In this document: positions 34,154 to 43,009 of the stretch, piece after piece
How the letters are laid out: each line of letters opens with the position of its first letter
Position numbering within the stretch: position 1 is the stretch's first letter
Assembly (NCBI RefSeq): GCF_000760695.4
Contig: NZ_JHEG04000001.1
Span: 6,020,204 to 6,084,203, forward strand
Direction of reading: 5' to 3'
Length of the DNA: 64,000 nt
From: Tolypothrix bouteillei VB521301
GTDB taxonomy: Bacteria > Cyanobacteriota > Cyanobacteriia > Cyanobacteriales > Nostocaceae
The notes under the pieces: generated by a model
What the model was told of the DNA's origin: nothing
Databases searched by the model: none
The model's input: the letters and a program-made list of their open reading frames with translations, nothing else
Program-made: the position numbers and the translations under genes

Positions 34154-34552
34154 CTAATCCCTAATCCCGACTCCCTCCAAAACAGGCAAAGACCAGTCAG
34201 GGCGCAAACTTGCGGCGTGACGTAAATAAATGTGATGGATTGGGGCAGAAGCAGGAACGTGAACGTGAACTAAAAAACGGATGCAACGTTCCAAACTCCC
34301 CTCAACATGCATTTGCTGTACATCCAACATGGGTACAACATCCCAATAAGGACGCTTTCGTGCGATCGCAGCCGGAAAAGTTGCGTTTAAATCGCTTGTG
34401 ACACTAAACGTTATGCTAATAATATCTGTTGGATGTAATTGATTCCGTTTTTCAAGTTCATCAAGTAGTTCCATTACCGCTTCTTGCATTGCTTCAACCG
34501 TATTTTCTGAGACGGTTGTTGCGCCGCGAATCGCCCGCATTCGCCACTCCAC
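34154..34552 (-). CDS. aroH: Chorismate mutase AroH
   Basis: A 132-aa AroH-class (trimeric, alpha/beta) chorismate mutase, turning chorismate into prephenate for Phe and Tyr synthesis. The family signature is RAIRGATTVSENTVEAM (with the active-site Arg), then LHPTDIISITFSVTSDLNAT, FPAAIARK and HVEGSLERCIRFLVHV. The start could be ATG 34552 or 34540. The TCCCTAATCCCTAATC-type repeat lies just beyond its stop. Next on the minus strand is sppA, but it is upstream and separately promoted. Confidence 0.9.
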   Translation of the reverse strand: MEWRMRAIRGATTVSENTVEAMQEAVMELLDELEKRNQLHPTDIISITFSVTSDLNATFPAAIARKRPYWDVVPMLDVQQMHVEGSLERCIRFLVHVHVPASAPIHHIYLRHAASLRPDWSLPVLEGVGIRD

Positions 34553-34636
34553 TTATTTTTCCTCCTTAATTATTCACCGATCGCTGTTTATTCATTGTCT
34601 CAGACAAACGACAAAGGACAAATGACGATTTTTTCT

Positions 34637-35458
34637 TTATGGTCTATATAACCATAAAGGCAATCCACTTGTGGACATTTCAAATTCAACCCAATCAATT
34701 CCAGCACTTAACCCTGGTGAAGCTTGGATACTTCCTTGTACGAGACGACTTAACAAAGGCTTGCGTTCTTCTAAGGTATAAACAGGAGTTTTTTCAGGAT
34801 CGAGACTAACAAGTTCGCAAGCCCAACGGCGAGCATCTTCTTCTGTTCCCAATCGATCTATGACACCTAGCTCTAATGCTTGCTGTCCGGTAAAAATTCG
34901 ACCATCTGCAAAACTTCTTACTGTTTCTACACCTAGGGAACGAGCATCAGCCACAGTTTGTACAAACTGCTGGTAACTCGTATCAATTAATTCTTGCAAA
35001 ATGTTTTGTTCTGGTTCTGTCAGTTCTCTGTCAAAAGCCAAAATATCTTTGTAAGGTCCTGACTTAATTACCTTAAAAGAGACACCAATTTTTTGCAACA
35101 AGCGTTCCAAGTTGTTACCGCGCAATATCACACCAATGCTACCCGTAATCGTACCGGGATTTGCCATGATGTGTTCTGCTCCCATACCGATGTAAACTCC
35201 ACCCGAAGCAGAAATGTTACCAAAACTAGCAACTATTTTCACTTTTGAGCGCAATCTTTTCAACGCACTGTAAATTTCTTGAGAATCTCCTACCGTACCG
35301 CCAGGACTGTCAATCCGTAGCAACAGTGCAGGAAATTTTCTTTCTTCGACTGTTTTCAACGCTTCCAAGACACGCTTGCGAGTAGCACTCGCAATTGCAC
35401 CAGTAATTTCAATCCGAGCAATTTGTTTCTGGAATTTAGGTTTAAAAGGCCATACCAT
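34637..35458 (-). CDS. sppA: Signal peptide peptidase SppA, short form
   Basis: A 273-aa S49 serine peptidase. The catalytic Ser85 is in NISASGGVYIGMG and the catalytic Lys137 in IKSGPYKDIL, the Ser-Lys dyad of the short SppA proteins. The strand IARIEITGAIASATRKRVLE and RIDSPGGTVGDSQEIYSAL are typical. It lacks a clear N-terminal transmembrane anchor, unlike the bacillus enzyme. It degrades cleaved signal peptides and possibly thylakoid proteins under light stress. Length matches cyanobacterial SppA2-type proteins. Monocistronic. Confidence 0.9.
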   Translation of the reverse strand: MVWPFKPKFQKQIARIEITGAIASATRKRVLEALKTVEERKFPALLLRIDSPGGTVGDSQEIYSALKRLRSKVKIVASFGNISASGGVYIGMGAEHIMANPGTITGSIGVILRGNNLERLLQKIGVSFKVIKSGPYKDILAFDRELTEPEQNILQELIDTSYQQFVQTVADARSLGVETVRSFADGRIFTGQQALELGVIDRLGTEEDARRWACELVSLDPEKTPVYTLEERKPLLSRLVQGSIQASPGLSAGIDWVEFEMSTSGLPLWLYRP

Positions 35459-35841
35459 GAGCAGTTAAAAAACTCCTAACAGACTTAGACACGAGATGCA
35501 AAGCACGTATAATACCTGCTTTTCTATGTTAAGAAAAACAAGCAGATGTTGCGAATCTCACCGCTTTTATAAAAATTTTATATTTTCTTTAGATTTATTT
35601 TTAACCTGGTTTGTTAAAATTTAAACAGAAAGTAATAAAAAAGTATACAAATCTTCAAAGCTTAAGTTATAAAAGAGCAGACAGAGTTAATAAACTTCAA
35701 ATCATACAGGATTTGCAGAGAAAAGGAATTATCTACAGGCATAGTTAAGTTCCACCTACTGTAGAAGCTAGGAGAGCAAAGGTTTAGTAAAGTTAACAAT
35801 TGGGAAAATTTTTACGTATCTCTAGCGAAAAAGCAGTGGAT
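35459..35841. other. AT-rich intergenic region, no gene seen
   Basis: It separates sppA from the small membrane-protein gene. It contains several A/T tracts and no hairpin with a T-run. No conserved coding frame is visible. Confidence 0.55.
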
Positions 35842-36129
35842 CTAGCGTAAAATTTGACACCTGTAATAGGCGTAAACTTCAAAGAGCGCCCCAGCAACAC
35901 TAAAGGTAGAACAAATAACAAATAGACCGCCAAGGGGAGTCCCACTCCCGAAGATAGAAAGAAATTCCAACAGAGGAGTTGCGATCGCATCAGTTATGGC
36001 TTGTAAACCGGGAATGTAAGCCAAAAGAGAGACACTCAGGAAGAAACTACCGATAAGAAGCATGGGAGCAACAAAACTAAAGATAATCGATAGTAAGAGA
36101 GATCGGAGAAAGTTCGTAATAATGCTCAT
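35842..36129 (-). CDS. Small conserved membrane protein
   Basis: A 95-aa protein when started at the ATG at 36129. It has two or three hydrophobic helices (LLLSIIFSFVAPMLLIGSFF and GLFVICSTFSVAGALFEVYA) linked by a short loop with conserved-looking Pro and Gly. The start could lie 11 codons upstream (36162). No family recognised with confidence; similar small proteins occur in cyanobacterial genomes. Unknown function. Confidence 0.6.
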   Translation of the reverse strand: MSIITNFLRSLLLSIIFSFVAPMLLIGSFFLSVSLLAYIPGLQAITDAIATPLLEFLSIFGSGTPLGGLFVICSTFSVAGALFEVYAYYRCQILR

Positions 36130-36528
36130 TGGGCAAGAATAAAATAAATGAGTAGTTAACAAAGCAATCCCATTATCAATTTCTACAATAAGCGCGATCG
36201 TCCCGTTTCAGGGGAGAGTTCAAAAATCTTAAGTTTACATTAAAATACATACACAATCTCTCTCAGAGATGTTTTGCGATCCCCAAAAGGCAAATTTGCT
36301 GCGATCCAAGTACAGCAGGCATTTGACCGTAAACTGGGATTTGAGTTTAAATGAGAGCGAGTGCGAGCAACGCTTGAATTTCTGAAAAGAGCTTTAAACT
36401 TAGTTAATGAAAACAACAGGGGACGAGGGGACAAGGAGGACAAGGAAGATAGTATCTACTCTCTTGTCTACCCCCTCTCCCTTGTCTACCCAATCTAAAA
36501 TTCAAACTCCAAAATCCACCCATCGCCA
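36130..36528. other. Intergenic region with a coding-like relic and repeats
   Basis: From 36244 to 36354 the plus strand reads LRDVLRSPKGKFAAIQVQQA and DRKLGFEFK before a TGA, then continues in frame as ERVRATLEFLKRALNLV. This looks like a decayed gene piece with no start. A GGGGACAAGG repeat with its complement CCTTGTCTACC lies at 36420-36490. Confidence 0.4.
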
Positions 36529-37326
36529 ATGACAAATGACACATCTAAATCCAGTTTGGGAACGTGGAGTCAGCGATTGCTGGCTGCGACGTTCTTGAGT
36601 GGACAAGTCATTGTTCACTTACTTAGAGGAAAAATTCATCGGCGGAACACTTTAGAGCAACTAGCAGCTGTCGGACCGGATTCGCTGTTCATTGCCTTAT
36701 TAACAGCTATTTTTGTTGGTGCAGTATTTACTATCCAGGTAGCAAGAGAATTTATTACCTTTGGTGCTGGCAATATTGTTGGTGGAGTTTTAGCTGTAGC
36801 GCTGACACGAGAACTGTCACCCGTGTTAACAGCAGTTATTATCGCGGGGCGAGTTGGTTCGGCATTTGCAGCAGAAATTGGAACAATGCGAGTTACCGAA
36901 CAGATCGATGCTCTTTTGATGCTCAAAACAGACCCGATTGATTATCTTGTCATCCCTCGCGTCCTGGCTTGCTGCATTATGCTGCCCATTCTAACACTTC
37001 TATCCTTAGTAACGGGGATGCTTGGGGGAATGGCGATCGCAACAAATGTATACAATCTTTCAGATACCGTTTTTCTAGACTCAGCCCGGAATTTTTTAAA
37101 CACCTGGGATATTCTGAGTGCAATGGTGAAAGCGTGTTGTTTTGGCATTCTCATTGCCGTTATAGGATGTAGCTGGGGATTAACGACAACAGGAGGAGCA
37201 AAAGGAGTGGGACAATCCACAACAACTGCTGTTGTGACTGCCTTATTGATTATATTTATTAGTAACTTCTTTCTTTCTTGGATCATGTTCCAAGGAGCCG
37301 GTAGTGCTTTAATGCAGGGGTTTTAG
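36529..37326 (+). CDS. MlaE-family lipid ABC transporter permease
   Basis: A 265-aa integral membrane protein of the MlaE/YrbE family. Visible blocks are DSLFIALLTAIFVGAVFTIQ, REFITFGAGNIVGGVLAVAL and TRELSPVLTAVIIAGRVGSA, followed by the conserved EIGTMRVTEQIDAL. It has five or six transmembrane helices. Such permeases move phospholipids or other lipids between membranes with an MlaF ATPase and an MCE (MlaD) protein; no ATPase or MCE gene is adjacent here. It is followed by the DUF3119 and DUF3086 genes, a usual cyanobacterial order. ATG at 36529. Confidence 0.9.
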   Translation: MTNDTSKSSLGTWSQRLLAATFLSGQVIVHLLRGKIHRRNTLEQLAAVGPDSLFIALLTAIFVGAVFTIQVAREFITFGAGNIVGGVLAVALTRELSPVLTAVIIAGRVGSAFAAEIGTMRVTEQIDALLMLKTDPIDYLVIPRVLACCIMLPILTLLSLVTGMLGGMAIATNVYNLSDTVFLDSARNFLNTWDILSAMVKACCFGILIAVIGCSWGLTTTGGAKGVGQSTTTAVVTALLIIFISNFFLSWIMFQGAGSALMQGF

Positions 37327-37365
37327 ACCCAAATCCAAAAACCACAATCCAAAAACCAAAATCGT

Positions 37366-37752
37366 ATGACGACTTCATACACCTCCAACTCGATATCAAC
37401 CGTAGAACTTAAGCCCAGTTACAATATACCTGTGGTGCTGACGATCGCAGCAATTCCACTGCTTTTCGTGCAACCTTGGATCGGCTTATTTGTGACATTG
37501 CTTGGCTTGTTTCTGATGTTTCAGGCGGGAACAATACGTTTGAGGTTTACCGCCACCGATTTAGATATTTACAGAGGGGACAAATTAATTCGCTGCTTTC
37601 CCTATCGAGAATGGCAAAACTGGCGTATATTCTGGAATCCAATTCCCATCTTGTTTTATTTTAAAGAAATAAACAGCATTCACTTTTTGCCAATTATATT
37701 TGACCCCAAAACTCTAAAATCTTGTTTGGAAGAACGCTGTCCGCGCAATTAG
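37366..37752 (+). CDS. DUF3119 family membrane protein
   Basis: A 128-aa cyanobacterial protein. Two hydrophobic helices (NIPVVLTIAAIPLLFVQPWI, GLFVTLLGLFLMFQAG) precede a PH-like soluble part (LRFTATDLDIYRGDKLIRCF, PYREWQNWRIFWNPIPILFY). I recognise it as DUF3119; function is unknown. It is 40 bases downstream of the MlaE-type gene and likely co-transcribed with it. Confidence 0.82.
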   Translation: MTTSYTSNSISTVELKPSYNIPVVLTIAAIPLLFVQPWIGLFVTLLGLFLMFQAGTIRLRFTATDLDIYRGDKLIRCFPYREWQNWRIFWNPIPILFYFKEINSIHFLPIIFDPKTLKSCLEERCPRN

Positions 37753-37848
37753 TGTTAAGCCATCCTTAAACTTGGCACATAGCACTTAGGGCTGTATATT
37801 TCTGAAAGCTATTAACTCGCGTCCTAAAAGTTAAACTATTGTTATTTT

Positions 37849-39153
37849 ATGAACTCAGAGGAATTTCAAACACCAAAACCAACTGATGAACCATTGATGA
37901 CAAACCAAGAGCAAGAAATACAATCTGAACAACCAGATCAATCATCTGTGGAGTCGGTGGTAGAAATATCAGCGTCAAATCCCCAAGTTGAGACACAAGA
38001 TCGACCCGCTTCTGTTTTATCCGTATCAGATGTAGAACCAACAGATATAACAGTTGGATCGACAGAAGAATCAACCACCGAGGGAGTGACGCAGTTAGAA
38101 CAAGAAATTCCCACCCTGAGGTCAAACATAACATCAGAATCAGATAAGAGTCGCGAAGAAGTAGAAGCAGCGCAACGTCTCCAAGAGTTGCAACGCCAAG
38201 AACAAGCACTTAGAAGAGAAATAGTTAATCTACAAGCATCGTACAAAACCCTCCAATCGCAATTGGGGGAAACTCAAATGGCGATGTCACAATTGGTACA
38301 AGAAGCTTTGTCTCAGTTAGAACAACGCAAACAGGCGCTGCAAATTTCCGTAGAACAACTCGAACGCCGTCAAGAACGCATTCGGAACGAAATGCGGACA
38401 ACTTTTGCGGGTTCTTCCCAAGATTTAGCAATTCGGGTACAAGGTTTTAAAGATTACCTGACAGGGAGTCTGCAGGACTTAGTCGCAGCAGCAGAACAGA
38501 TGCAACTGGTGTCACCATCAAAACCAGAACCAGAAGTGCTTGAGGTGAGAGAGGTTAGATCGGAAGTTAAGCAGAAGGAACCGCAATCCATAACACCTCA
38601 ATTTGCCCAACAGCAGTTTCAGGACACAATTAAACAAGTTCGCCGTTTGATTGACCAGTACCGCACCAAACCAGATTACTACGGTCCGGCTTGGCAACTG
38701 CGTCGCACCTTTGAACCAATTCATGCAGAACGAGTATCCAATTGGTTCTTTAACCAAGGGGGTCGAGGGGCTTTACGTACAATGGGTAGTCGGTTGCAGA
38801 ATATTTTGATTGCCTCAGCAGTTATTTCAATCTTAAACAAACTTTATGGCGATCGAGTACGGACCTTAGTATTAGCAAATACACCAGAGCGTCTCGGAGA
38901 ATGGCGGCGGGGTTTGCAAGATTGCTTGGGAATAGGTCGTCCTGACTTTGGACCCGATAGAGGCGTGGTATTGTTTGAAACACCAGAAGCCTTAGCACAA
39001 AAAGCAGAGAGACTGGAAAAAGCCAATTTATTGCCCTTGATTGTAATTGACGATTCTGAAGAGCAAATTAGCTTAGCATTGCTACAATTTCCGCTATGGC
39101 TAGCTTTTGCTCCTGACCCTAAAATGATGAGAACTTATGATGATGATTTTTAA
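37849..39153 (+). CDS. DUF3086 family coiled-coil protein
   Basis: A 434-aa protein. The first about 100 residues are acidic and low-complexity. A coiled coil follows (about 105-190: LQELQRQEQALRREIVNLQA, LEQRKQALQISVEQLERRQE). The C-terminal half is the globular DUF3086 domain (RTKPDYYGPAWQLRRTFEPI, WFFNQGGRGALRTMGSRLQN, LGIGRPDFGPDRGVVLFE). It is known only from cyanobacteria, with no assigned activity. It often precedes plsY, as here. The stop runs into a repeat array. Confidence 0.82.
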   Translation: MNSEEFQTPKPTDEPLMTNQEQEIQSEQPDQSSVESVVEISASNPQVETQDRPASVLSVSDVEPTDITVGSTEESTTEGVTQLEQEIPTLRSNITSESDKSREEVEAAQRLQELQRQEQALRREIVNLQASYKTLQSQLGETQMAMSQLVQEALSQLEQRKQALQISVEQLERRQERIRNEMRTTFAGSSQDLAIRVQGFKDYLTGSLQDLVAAAEQMQLVSPSKPEPEVLEVREVRSEVKQKEPQSITPQFAQQQFQDTIKQVRRLIDQYRTKPDYYGPAWQLRRTFEPIHAERVSNWFFNQGGRGALRTMGSRLQNILIASAVISILNKLYGDRVRTLVLANTPERLGEWRRGLQDCLGIGRPDFGPDRGVVLFETPEALAQKAERLEKANLLPLIVIDDSEEQISLALLQFPLWLAFAPDPKMMRTYDDDF

Positions 39154-39420
39154 TGGCTAATAGCTAATGGCTGATGGCTGATGGCTAATGGCTGATGGCT
39201 AATGGCTAGTGGCTGATGGCTAATGGCTGATGGCTAATGGCTGATGGCTAATGGCTAATGGCTAATGGCTGATGGCTAATGGCTGATGGCTGATGGCTGA
39301 TGGCTAATGGCTAATGGCTGATGGCTGATGGCTGATGGCTAATGGCTAATGATTGATGAAAGACTGGTAATTAACAATTGACAATTAGCTATTAGCTATT
39401 AGCTATTAGCTATTAACAAT
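39154..39420 (+). repeat. TAATGGC/TGATGGC heptamer array
   Basis: From the DUF3086 stop to about 39352, 7-base units alternate between TAATGGC and TGATGGC, roughly 27 in tandem. From 39370 to 39420 comes the complementary type (TTAGCTATTAGCTATTAGC). It is the longest array of this family in the window; others are at 4380-4417, 4700-4752 and 62480-62530. Confidence 0.9.
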
Positions 39421-39437
39421 TAGCATTTTTTAAAATT

Positions 39438-40130
39438 ATGACGACTTGGTTAAGTTTGTGCGGGGCGGTTTTGGTTTTGGCTTACCTACTGGGTTCGATA
39501 CCTACGGGGTACACGGTAGGTAAGCTTCTTAAGGGTATTGATATTCGGGAAGTTGGTTCTGGTTCGACTGGTGCAACTAACGTACTCAGAACCTTGGGAA
39601 CCGGACCGGGGGCTTTTGTTCTACTGGTGGATTGTTTGAAGGGAGTCTTGGCAATAGTCCTTGTTTACTGGTTTTTTAATTTTGCCTCAAGTCAAAGCTT
39701 TGTTCCTCCAACGGTAGATCTTCAATTATGGCAACCTTGGATGGTGACTTTGGCTGGTTTATTTGCTGTCTTGGGACATAGCAAATCTATATTTTTAGGC
39801 TTTAGTGGTGGTAAGTCAGTTGCTACCGGTTTGGGGCTTTTGCTGTCTATGAATTGGATGGTTGGTTTGGGAACAGCAGGTGTGTTTGCTGTTGTTGTGG
39901 CAATCTCTCGGATTGTTTCTTTGAGTTCTATTGCGGGTGCGATCGCAGTTCCTATTTTGATGGTAGTTCTACATCAACCACTACCCTACGTTTTATTTGG
40001 AGTTGTTGGTGGCTTATATGTCATTTGGCGTCACAGCAGCAATATTCAACGTTTGCTAGCGGGGACTGAACCAAAGATTGGGCAGAAGGTTCAGGTTGAA
40101 GTAAAATCAACCGCAAATTCAGCTAGTTAG
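39438..40130 (+). CDS. plsY: Glycerol-3-phosphate acyltransferase PlsY
   Basis: A 230-aa membrane acyltransferase that transfers acyl from acyl-phosphate to glycerol-3-phosphate, the first step of phospholipid synthesis. Conserved loops are YLLGSIPTGYTVGKLLKGID, VGSGSTGATNVLRTLG, LFAVLGHSKSIFLGFSGGKS and VATGLG. Five to seven transmembrane helices. Length normal. ATG at 39438, shortly after the repeat array. A partial copy of its 3' half is at 40818-40903. Confidence 0.92.
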   Translation: MTTWLSLCGAVLVLAYLLGSIPTGYTVGKLLKGIDIREVGSGSTGATNVLRTLGTGPGAFVLLVDCLKGVLAIVLVYWFFNFASSQSFVPPTVDLQLWQPWMVTLAGLFAVLGHSKSIFLGFSGGKSVATGLGLLLSMNWMVGLGTAGVFAVVVAISRIVSLSSIAGAIAVPILMVVLHQPLPYVLFGVVGGLYVIWRHSSNIQRLLAGTEPKIGQKVQVEVKSTANSAS

Positions 40131-40139
40131 ATTTTTAAA

Positions 40140-40724
40140 TCATTTACCAACAAGCACTTGTTTGGCATCTAAATCTAACTCTGGGAAAGTAGGAGAAATA
40201 ATGTGTTCTTCTCCTACGTAAGTTATAGCATCATAAAAGCCTTCTACTAAGATGCACACTGTTATGACTTCTTGAATGGGATCGACAATCCAGTATTCAG
40301 GAATTCCAAGGACGGCATATTCGGAACGCTTACTTCGATAATCGGTGATTCTAGTAGATTCACTGACTACTTCGACTACAAGAATGGGCGGTGGTTCGTT
40401 AAGTTCGATAACTGCTTCCCGATTAGACAGCGCATCCCACTGTTCTACAGGTAAAACTACTACGTCTGGAACTCTTGATGTATCCCAACGCCCTCCACGT
40501 GGCGAACGAACTCCAACTGAGAATTTTTGTGCCGTCCAATTCCTTTCCATTTTGGCACTTTCATCATCAAACTTTCGTTCTAAAAACTTGGATATTCTAC
40601 CATGTTTGCCAGTTCCAAGACTCATGGGAATTAATTCTCCATCAACTAGTTCGTATTGAGTATCTGTGCCATCGTTATATTGGAGGTACTCTTCAAAAGT
40701 CAGTTTTTTAATTGCGGCGGTCAT
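40140..40724 (-). CDS. Uma2 family endonuclease (DUF820)
   Basis: A 194-aa Uma2 protein: LTFEEYLQYNDGTDTQYELV, DGELIPMSLGTGKHG, RVPDVVVLPVEQWD, then PPPILVVEVVSESTRITDYR and YAVLGIPEYWIVDPIQEVIT. The Asp of PDVVV and Glu of VEVV fit the PD-(D/E)XK-type site. The short form lacks any extra domain. It is convergent with plsY, with only nine bases between the stops. Function unproven. Confidence 0.88.
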   Translation of the reverse strand: MTAAIKKLTFEEYLQYNDGTDTQYELVDGELIPMSLGTGKHGRISKFLERKFDDESAKMERNWTAQKFSVGVRSPRGGRWDTSRVPDVVVLPVEQWDALSNREAVIELNEPPPILVVEVVSESTRITDYRSKRSEYAVLGIPEYWIVDPIQEVITVCILVEGFYDAITYVGEEHIISPTFPELDLDAKQVLVGK

Positions 40725-40817
40725 TGCGATCGCACTCCTTATTGAGGACTGAATACAGCTATCATATTCTGAGTACTACTCTATCTTAAGTCGCTACTTC
40801 GGCAAGTTCTATAAGGG

Positions 40818-40903
40818 GAAGCGATCGCAGTTCTTATTTTGATGCTACTTTTGCATCAACCACTACCACTAGTTCTGTTTGGAGTTGTTGGTGGCTGGTA
40901 GTA
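40818..40903 (+). pseudogene. Partial duplicate of plsY
   Basis: About 86 bases nearly identical to 39937-40014 of plsY (AAGCGATCGCAGTTCTTATT here, GTGCGATCGCAGTTCCTATT there; both contain TTTGGAGTTGTTGGTGGCT). They translate to IAVLILMLLLHQPLPLVLFG, against IAVPILMVVLHQPLPYVLFG in plsY. It has no start and stops soon after. The Uma2 gene lies between it and plsY. Confidence 0.75.
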
Positions 40904-40904
40904 A

Positions 40905-41273
40905 TTATTTTTGCCAAACGACTAATATCACTCCACTAACAATTAAACCCAAGCCTACTAAACGTACAAGAGGAATTGATTCTTTGAATATGAAGTAACC
41001 TAACAAAACTGAGAAAACATAAACTAAAGATGCAGAAGGACCTGCAACGCTCAAATTGACTCTAGTCAAAAGCAGTATGTAGGCTAGAGCACCTAAACCA
41101 TAACAGGCTAGCCCTGCTATTAACTCAGGTGTTGTGGCTATGCTGAGAATATGACTCACCGTATTGGCTGAATTCACTTTTCCCAACTTAACTGCACCTA
41201 ACTTTAAAAAAAACTGCCCTGCGACACTCACTAAGACAGACATTAATAGTAAACAGAATTCTTGCCAATTCAT
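40905..41273 (-). CDS. Small EamA/DMT-type transporter
   Basis: A 122-aa protein with four transmembrane helices, the size of one EamA or small-multidrug-resistance half: LLLMSVLVSVAGQFFLKLGA, LIAGLACYGLGALAYILLLT, VAGPSASLVYVFSVLLGYFI and VRLVGLGLIVSGVILVV. It probably works as a homodimer or heterodimer. Such single-unit forms include ArnE/ArnF-like flippases and drug exporters; the substrate is unknown. Alone on its strand. Confidence 0.82.
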   Translation of the reverse strand: MNWQEFCLLLMSVLVSVAGQFFLKLGAVKLGKVNSANTVSHILSIATTPELIAGLACYGLGALAYILLLTRVNLSVAGPSASLVYVFSVLLGYFIFKESIPLVRLVGLGLIVSGVILVVWQK

Positions 41274-41567
41274 ACAGTCTCATCAATTTATTTATTAAGA
41301 ACCGCTAGTGCAAGCGATGATAACTAAAATTTATATAATTTTCCCGTGTTATAGCAATCGTATTTGATTTTTGAAATATATGTAGTAGGTAGGTCTATGC
41401 CGCATATTTGCTGTTGATGAGCATTACCTACCCTACAATACTTAAAATTTTTCACAAATCATTTATGATTACTATATATCTCATCAGAGGCAATACAACT
41501 GTTTGCGTAAAATTTAGTCTAAGCTAGCTAAAATAAAGATTTGGAGCATTGTGCATCCGTAATTATT
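41274..41567. other. Intergenic region upstream of der
   Basis: No gene seen. A GTAGGTAGGT...ACCTACCCTAC inverted pair at 41386-41441 (a repeat type also found at 63822-63877) could form a hairpin. The rest is AT-rich. Confidence 0.5.
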
Positions 41568-42929
41568 ATGCGTCTTCCTATCGTAGCTATTATTGGTCGC
41601 CCTAATGTGGGCAAATCTACCTTCGTCAACCGTTTGGCTGGAGAACAGTCTGCTATTGTACATGATGAACCGGGTGTAACTCGCGATCGCACTTACAGAG
41701 AAGCATACTGGAACGATCGCGATTTTTTGGTTGTAGACACGGGTGGTTTAGTATTTAATGACGACACGGAATTTTTACCGTTGATTCGCCAACAGGCAAT
41801 GGCAGCTTTACAAGAAGCAAGCGTTGCTATCTTTGTGGTAGACGGTCAGACAGGACCGACACCCGCCGATGAAGAAATTTCGGAGTGGTTGCGACAACAA
41901 ACAGTTCCCGTCCTGTTAGCTGTAAATAAGTGTGAATCCCCAGAACAAGGCTTAATTCAAGCTGCTGAATTTTGGGAATTGGGATTGGGGGAACCTTTTG
42001 CCGTTTCTGCCATTCATGGTAGCGGAACGGGGGATTTACTTGATGCGCTCATAACTTATCTTCCTGAAACCAAGGACATCCCAGCAACGGAGGAAATTAA
42101 AGTCGCAATTGTGGGACGACCAAATGTCGGCAAATCAAGTTTGTTGAATGCTTTTGTCGGAGAAGAAAGAGCGATCGTGAGCCCAATTTCTGGTACCACC
42201 CGCGATGCGATTGACACGGTTGTGGAACGCGACGGGAAAACTTATCGCTTAATTGATACCGCCGGGATTCGCAAAAAGAAAAATGTGGAATACGGTCCGG
42301 AATTCTTTAGCATTAACCGTGCTTTCAAAGCAATTCGTCGTGCTGATGTGGTTTTATTGGTCATAGACGCCCTAGATGGAGTGACCGAGCAAGACCAAAA
42401 GTTAGCCGGACGCATTATTGAAGATGGTCGAGCTTGCGTCCTGGTTGTTAATAAATGGGATGCTGTAGAAAAAGATTCTTACACTATTTACGATTACCAA
42501 AAACATTTGGAAGAGCGACTGCACTTTACTGAATGGGCAGAAATCATCTTTGTCAGCGCTTTGACCGGGCAAAGAGTCGAGAAGATTCTAGAATTGGTTG
42601 ATAGAGCTGCTCAATCTCACAAACGTCGCGTGAGTACAGCAGTTGTTAACGAAGTTTTGGAAGAAGCTATCGGCAGACACACTCCACCCGTTTCTCGTTC
42701 CGGTCGTCAGGGTAGAATTTATTACGGAACTCAAGTTAGCACTCAGCCGCCTACAATAGCATTATTTGTTAACGAAGCTAAACGCTTTAACGACAACTAC
42801 CGCCGTTATATTGAGCGACAATTTCGTCAGAATTTGGGCTTTCAAGGGACTCCCATTCGCATACTGTGGCGAAGCAAGAAAACCCGTGATGTTGAAAGTA
42901 CCAATGCAAATCGAGCTACACGCGTTTAG
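41568..42929 (+). CDS. der: Ribosome biogenesis GTPase Der
   Basis: A 453-aa protein with two GTPase domains in tandem followed by a KH-like domain, the layout unique to Der (EngA). The first P-loop is [14 protein letters not shown], with DTGG and NKCE as G3 and G4. The second is [14 protein letters not shown], with DTAG and NKWD. The C-terminus ([20 protein letters not shown]) is the KH-like part. It helps assemble the 50S subunit. Start chosen at ATG 41568; an upstream frame to 41541 is possible but not family-like. Confidence 0.93.
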   Translation: MRLPIVAIIGRPNVGKSTFVNRLAGEQSAIVHDEPGVTRDRTYREAYWNDRDFLVVDTGGLVFNDDTEFLPLIRQQAMAALQEASVAIFVVDGQTGPTPADEEISEWLRQQTVPVLLAVNKCESPEQGLIQAAEFWELGLGEPFAVSAIHGSGTGDLLDALITYLPETKDIPATEEIKVAIVGRPNVGKSSLLNAFVGEERAIVSPISGTTRDAIDTVVERDGKTYRLIDTAGIRKKKNVEYGPEFFSINRAFKAIRRADVVLLVIDALDGVTEQDQKLAGRIIEDGRACVLVVNKWDAVEKDSYTIYDYQKHLEERLHFTEWAEIIFVSALTGQRVEKILELVDRAAQSHKRRVSTAVVNEVLEEAIGRHTPPVSRSGRQGRIYYGTQVSTQPPTIALFVNEAKRFNDNYRRYIERQFRQNLGFQGTPIRILWRSKKTRDVESTNANRATRV

Positions 42930-43009
42930 AATTATGAATTATGAATGATGAATTATGAAGTCAAGATTCTACATTCATAATTCATAATTTATAATTCATA
43001 ATTCATACA
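42930..43009. repeat. ATTATGAATTATGAA inverted repeat
   Basis: A run of ATTATGAATTATGAA units (42930-42958) and its complement (ATTCATAATTCATAATT, 42970-43005) form a hairpin between der and the ECF gene. The plus form also appears at 7235-7262. The distal part abuts the next start codon. Confidence 0.75.

Noticed and set aside
36240..36443. 67-aa minus-strand frame upstream of the MlaE-type gene
   Set aside because: It overlaps a plus-strand coding-like relic and a GGGGACAAGG repeat, and has no start-site support.
39154..39352. Short tandem array that might be read as a CRISPR
   Set aside because: Units are 7 bases with no spacers; it is a simple tandem repeat.
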